Source: JAQVEM01 sp034660395
GTDB taxonomy: Bacteria > Actinomycetota > Humimicrobiia > Humimicrobiales > Humimicrobiaceae
Length of the DNA stretch: 64,000 nucleotides
Direction: 5' to 3'
NCBI GenBank assembly: GCA_034660395.1
Contig: JAYEJA010000040.1
Location: 1 to 64,000, forward strand
In this document: positions 61,424 to 64,000 of the stretch, piece after piece
Position numbering within the stretch: position 1 is the stretch's first letter
Layout: each line of letters begins with the position of its first letter
Notes under the pieces: model-generated
The model's database searches: none
The model's input: only the letters and a program-made list of their open reading frames with translations
Told to the model about the DNA's origin: nothing
Program-made: the position numbers and the translations under genes

Positions 61424-62440
61424 ATGAAAGCTTTATTTTGCTACAGCAGCGATAAATTCGTACTTGAAGAAATGCCCGTACCCCGGATAAAAAAAGACGA
61501 AATGCTTATGGAGATGGTATATACCGGCCTGTGCGGGTCGGATATTATAAAAATCTTTGACCCGGAAGTAAAAAAGCCGGCGGTATTCGGGCATGAGGTA
61601 GTGGGAAGGATAGTTGAGACAGGCAATGATGTAGAAAAGTTTAAAAAAGGGGATTTAGTGGTGGCAGCTCATCATATACCGTGTTACCGGTGCCAATACT
61701 GCCTGCATGGCAACTATTCGATGTGCAGGCATTTTAAGGATACTAATATATACCCGGGAGCATTCAGCCAGTATATAAAATTGTCAAAAGAGCATATAGA
61801 TTATACGGTTTTTAAGATTCCTTCCGGCAGTAATTTGCTTGAGGTATTATTCATGGAACCGCTTGCCTGCTGCGTAAGGGCGATGGATAGAGTCAATTTT
61901 TTAAAAAATGATATTTTTGCCGTAGTGGGGACGGGAGTAATGGGAATGTTATTCATCCAGCTTATTAAGTTGATGGGCGGCAGGGCGGCAGCAGTTGATA
62001 TTGATGATAAAAGGTTATCCCTTGCAGGAAAATTGGGCGCGGAATTTACCATTAATCCGTTAAAATCAAATGCGGTAAAAAAAATTAAAGAATTTACCGG
62101 CACAGGCGCAGATATAGCAGTACTTTCTGTAACGAACACCAGTACCCTGCAGGCGGCTCTTATGTATTTGAGGGAAGGCGGAACGGCATTAATCTTTGGC
62201 TCATCAGAGAATAAAAGCAGCGTAGAGGTGAATTTCTGGAATATATACAGGAGGGAACTGTCCATAATCAGCTCATATTCTGCTGCCCCGGATGCACTTA
62301 AACGTTCTTATGATCTAATAACCGGAGGGAAATTAAATCTTTCTCCCCTTATATCAAAGGCAATACCGCTGGAGGATTTTAAGAAGGGCCTTGATTTGAT
62401 GCTTCAGAATAAGGTGTATAAGGCCATTTTTAAAATTTGA
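61424..62440 (+). CDS. Zinc-dependent dehydrogenase, second paralogue
   Basis: 338 residues. TGLCGSDIIKIF, FGHEVVGRIVETG, IPCYRCQYCLHGNYSMC, and VVGTGVMGMLFIQLIK. Same fold as the preceding gene, modest identity by eye. Substrate unknown. It ends 16 bases before obgE, so it may be cotranscribed with it. Confidence 0.82.
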   Translation: MKALFCYSSDKFVLEEMPVPRIKKDEMLMEMVYTGLCGSDIIKIFDPEVKKPAVFGHEVVGRIVETGNDVEKFKKGDLVVAAHHIPCYRCQYCLHGNYSMCRHFKDTNIYPGAFSQYIKLSKEHIDYTVFKIPSGSNLLEVLFMEPLACCVRAMDRVNFLKNDIFAVVGTGVMGMLFIQLIKLMGGRAAAVDIDDKRLSLAGKLGAEFTINPLKSNAVKKIKEFTGTGADIAVLSVTNTSTLQAALMYLREGGTALIFGSSENKSSVEVNFWNIYRRELSIISSYSAAPDALKRSYDLITGGKLNLSPLISKAIPLEDFKKGLDLMLQNKVYKAIFKI

Positions 62441-62456
62441 AAGACATTTTTAAATT

Positions 62457-63764
62457 ATGTTTTTAGATGAAGCAAAAATTAACGTAAAGGCTGGTAACGG
62501 CGGAAACGGCATGACAGCTTTTTTTAAATTAAAAGGCGGAAGGAAAAAAGTTGCCAGCGGGGGAAAGGGAGGAAAAGGCGGAGATGTGATAATTCAGGCA
62601 TCTTCAGAGTTAAGCACTTTATATGGGTTTAAAAAGAAAATCCACTTTAAGGCAAAAAACGGCAGAAACGGGGAGCCTAATAACAGGAAGGGCGAGGACG
62701 GCAGTGATTTAATTATAAAGGTTCCGGAAGGCACAGTTCTTATGGATAGCAGCGGCAGGGTAATTGAAGATTTAGACAGAGCGGGAAAGAAGATTCTTAT
62801 CGCCGGGGGCGGTATTGGCGGAAGGGGAAATGCAAGTTTCGTATCCTCCAAAAGGAGGTTCCCTGCATTTGCGGAGAAAGGTGAGAAGACGGAAAGTTTC
62901 TGGATTAATCTTGAATTAAGACTGATAGCGGATGTATCGCTGGTCGGTTTTCCAAATTGCGGCAAGTCTACTATAATAAGCAGGATATCTGCTGCGAGGC
63001 CAAAAATAGCTGATTACCCTTTTACCACCTTAATCCCCAACCTTGGGGTGGTAACCGTGGACGAGGGAAATTTTGTGATAGCGGATGTTCCCGGCTTTAT
63101 AAAGGGAGCGCATAAGGGTTCGGGCCTCGGAGATAAATTTTTAAAGCATGTAACCCGCTCCGGCTTGCTGGCCGTAGTTCTTGATGGCGAGAGAATTGTG
63201 GACCGGAGAGAAGACATAATAGAAACTTTTAATGTCTTGAGGGAAGAGGTAAGGTTATATGACAGGGATTTATTTAAAAAGGATTTTGTGGTTTTAATAA
63301 ATAAGATTGACTTAATAAGTGATAATGATAAGTTAAATAAAATAAAAAGCATTCTTGAAAATAAAAGCAAAAAAAGTGTTTTTTTGATATCGGCAGTTAC
63401 CGGCGAGGGTCTTGACCGTATGGTATGGAGCTTATATGGCAAGGTTAAGGATTTAAGGGAATCCGCAGGCAGCGTTAAAGAAGCGGAGGATAAAAAAGCC
63501 GGCAGGGTAAGAATATATGATTCTGTTAAAAAAGTTGACGATATGGGGAAAATTGTTGTTGAAAAAAGCGGTGGAGAGTATATTTTAAAAAACAAAAAAC
63601 TTGAAAGAATAGTAGCAATGACCGACCTGGAAAATGAGGAAGCGCTCGGTTATTTGATGTATAGATTTAAAAAGATGGGCATTGCCGACAGGTTAAAAAA
63701 ACAAGGCATTAAGGAAGGAAGCACGATTATTATAGGAAACCTTGTTTTCTCGCTGAAGGACTAA
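62457..63764 (+). CDS. obgE: Obg GTPase
   Basis: 435 residues. Glycine-rich Obg fold (VKAGNGGNGMTAFFKLKGG ... GGKGGKGGDVI), G1 GFPNCGKSTI, G3 DVPGFIKGAHKGSGLG, G4 NKID, G5 SAVTGEG, and a C-terminal OCT domain (DRLKKQGIKEGSTIIIGNLVF). Works in 50S assembly and stress response. Usually next to rpmA. Confidence 0.96.
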   Translation: MFLDEAKINVKAGNGGNGMTAFFKLKGGRKKVASGGKGGKGGDVIIQASSELSTLYGFKKKIHFKAKNGRNGEPNNRKGEDGSDLIIKVPEGTVLMDSSGRVIEDLDRAGKKILIAGGGIGGRGNASFVSSKRRFPAFAEKGEKTESFWINLELRLIADVSLVGFPNCGKSTIISRISAARPKIADYPFTTLIPNLGVVTVDEGNFVIADVPGFIKGAHKGSGLGDKFLKHVTRSGLLAVVLDGERIVDRREDIIETFNVLREEVRLYDRDLFKKDFVVLINKIDLISDNDKLNKIKSILENKSKKSVFLISAVTGEGLDRMVWSLYGKVKDLRESAGSVKEAEDKKAGRVRIYDSVKKVDDMGKIVVEKSGGEYILKNKKLERIVAMTDLENEEALGYLMYRFKKMGIADRLKKQGIKEGSTIIIGNLVFSLKD

Positions 63765-63785
63765 ATTTAATTTTCGGGGTAGTAA

Positions 63786-64000
63786 ATGAAAAATAGGAAT
63801 AAATATATTAAAAAAGTAAAGAGGCTGGTTGTAAAAATAGGGTCAAGCAGTATCACTTCCAGAGGGAAGGGGCTTAATATAGACAGCATAGAAAAACTTG
63901 TGGGGGAAATCAGCCTGCTCAGGAAAAAGGGTATTGAAGTTATGGTGGTAACAAGCGGAGCTATTGCTGCGGGTCTTGAAAGTTTAGATATCAAAAAGAA
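63786..64000 (+). CDS. proB: Glutamate 5-kinase, partial
   Basis: The frame runs off the window end after about 71 codons. KRLVVKIGSSSITSRGKGL and VMVVTSGAIAAGLESL are the amino-acid kinase motifs of ProB (first step of proline synthesis). ATG 63786 follows GGGGT. Order obgE-proB is common. Confidence 0.9.
   Translation, partial: MKNRNKYIKKVKRLVVKIGSSSITSRGKGLNIDSIEKLVGEISLLRKKGIEVMVVTSGAIAAGLESLDIKK

Overview
The window is a stretch of bacterial chromosome, AT-rich and densely coded, almost entirely on the plus strand. Its conserved blocks are secA-prfB-ftsEX-M23 peptidase-ctpA-smpB-ssrA, murI-rph-rdgB-tRNAs, tig-clpP-clpX-valS-folC and maf-mreBCD-mrdA-rodA-radical SAM pair-rng-rplU-rpmA-(insert)-obgE-proB. 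This combination is typical of monoderm bacteria, either Firmicutes-like lineages or low-GC deep-branching Actinobacteriota. Many TTG starts, a short archaeal/Thermotoga-type AhcY and the absence of outer-membrane genes fit such an organism. I cannot name the taxon from sequence alone.

Layout: 1-800 holds an orphan Phd/YefM-like antitoxin and a two-terminator leader. 794-7073 is a trpE-D-C-F-B-A operon without trpG. 7.1-8.5 kb is an AT-rich accessory patch with a CopG/PIN toxin-antitoxin pair between 39-bp direct repeats. 8.5-15.3 kb encodes a complete route from fructose-6-P to GDP-D-rhamnose plus a glycosyltransferase. It is followed by ahcY, mtnA, a second sugar nucleotidyltransferase, comF and a cold-shock gene. 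19.8-29.2 kb is secretion, translation and division housekeeping ending in tmRNA. ilvD follows.

From 31580 to 34364 lies a 2785-bp IS1595-family transposon with perfect 28-bp terminal inverted repeats and an exact 8-bp target duplication (TTAATTTA). It splits a small conserved host gene whose 86-codon frame is restored when the element is removed in silico. Besides a transposase it carries a restriction-modification pair. Between methyltransferase and endonuclease sits an unusual RNA locus: a class II, leucine-type tRNA on the minus strand with an apparent GUC (Asp) anticodon, facing a short promoter-hairpin-terminator unit on the plus strand. The hairpin loop of that unit is the exact complement of the tRNA anticodon loop. 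This is my best candidate for an undescribed system: a possibly miscoding or decoy tRNA with its own antisense RNA, on a mobile R-M element.

34.4-64 kb returns to core genes: yggS, murI, rph, rdgB, seven tRNAs, tig/clpP/clpX/valS/folC, ndk, the rod-shape and elongasome cluster, RNase G, L21/L27, two chromate-transporter halves, two zinc dehydrogenases, obgE and the start of proB. Several genes lack any ATG/GTG/TTG start (csp ATA, rplU ATT, first chromate half unclear). The prfB 5' end is spread over three frames around a CTTTGA motif.
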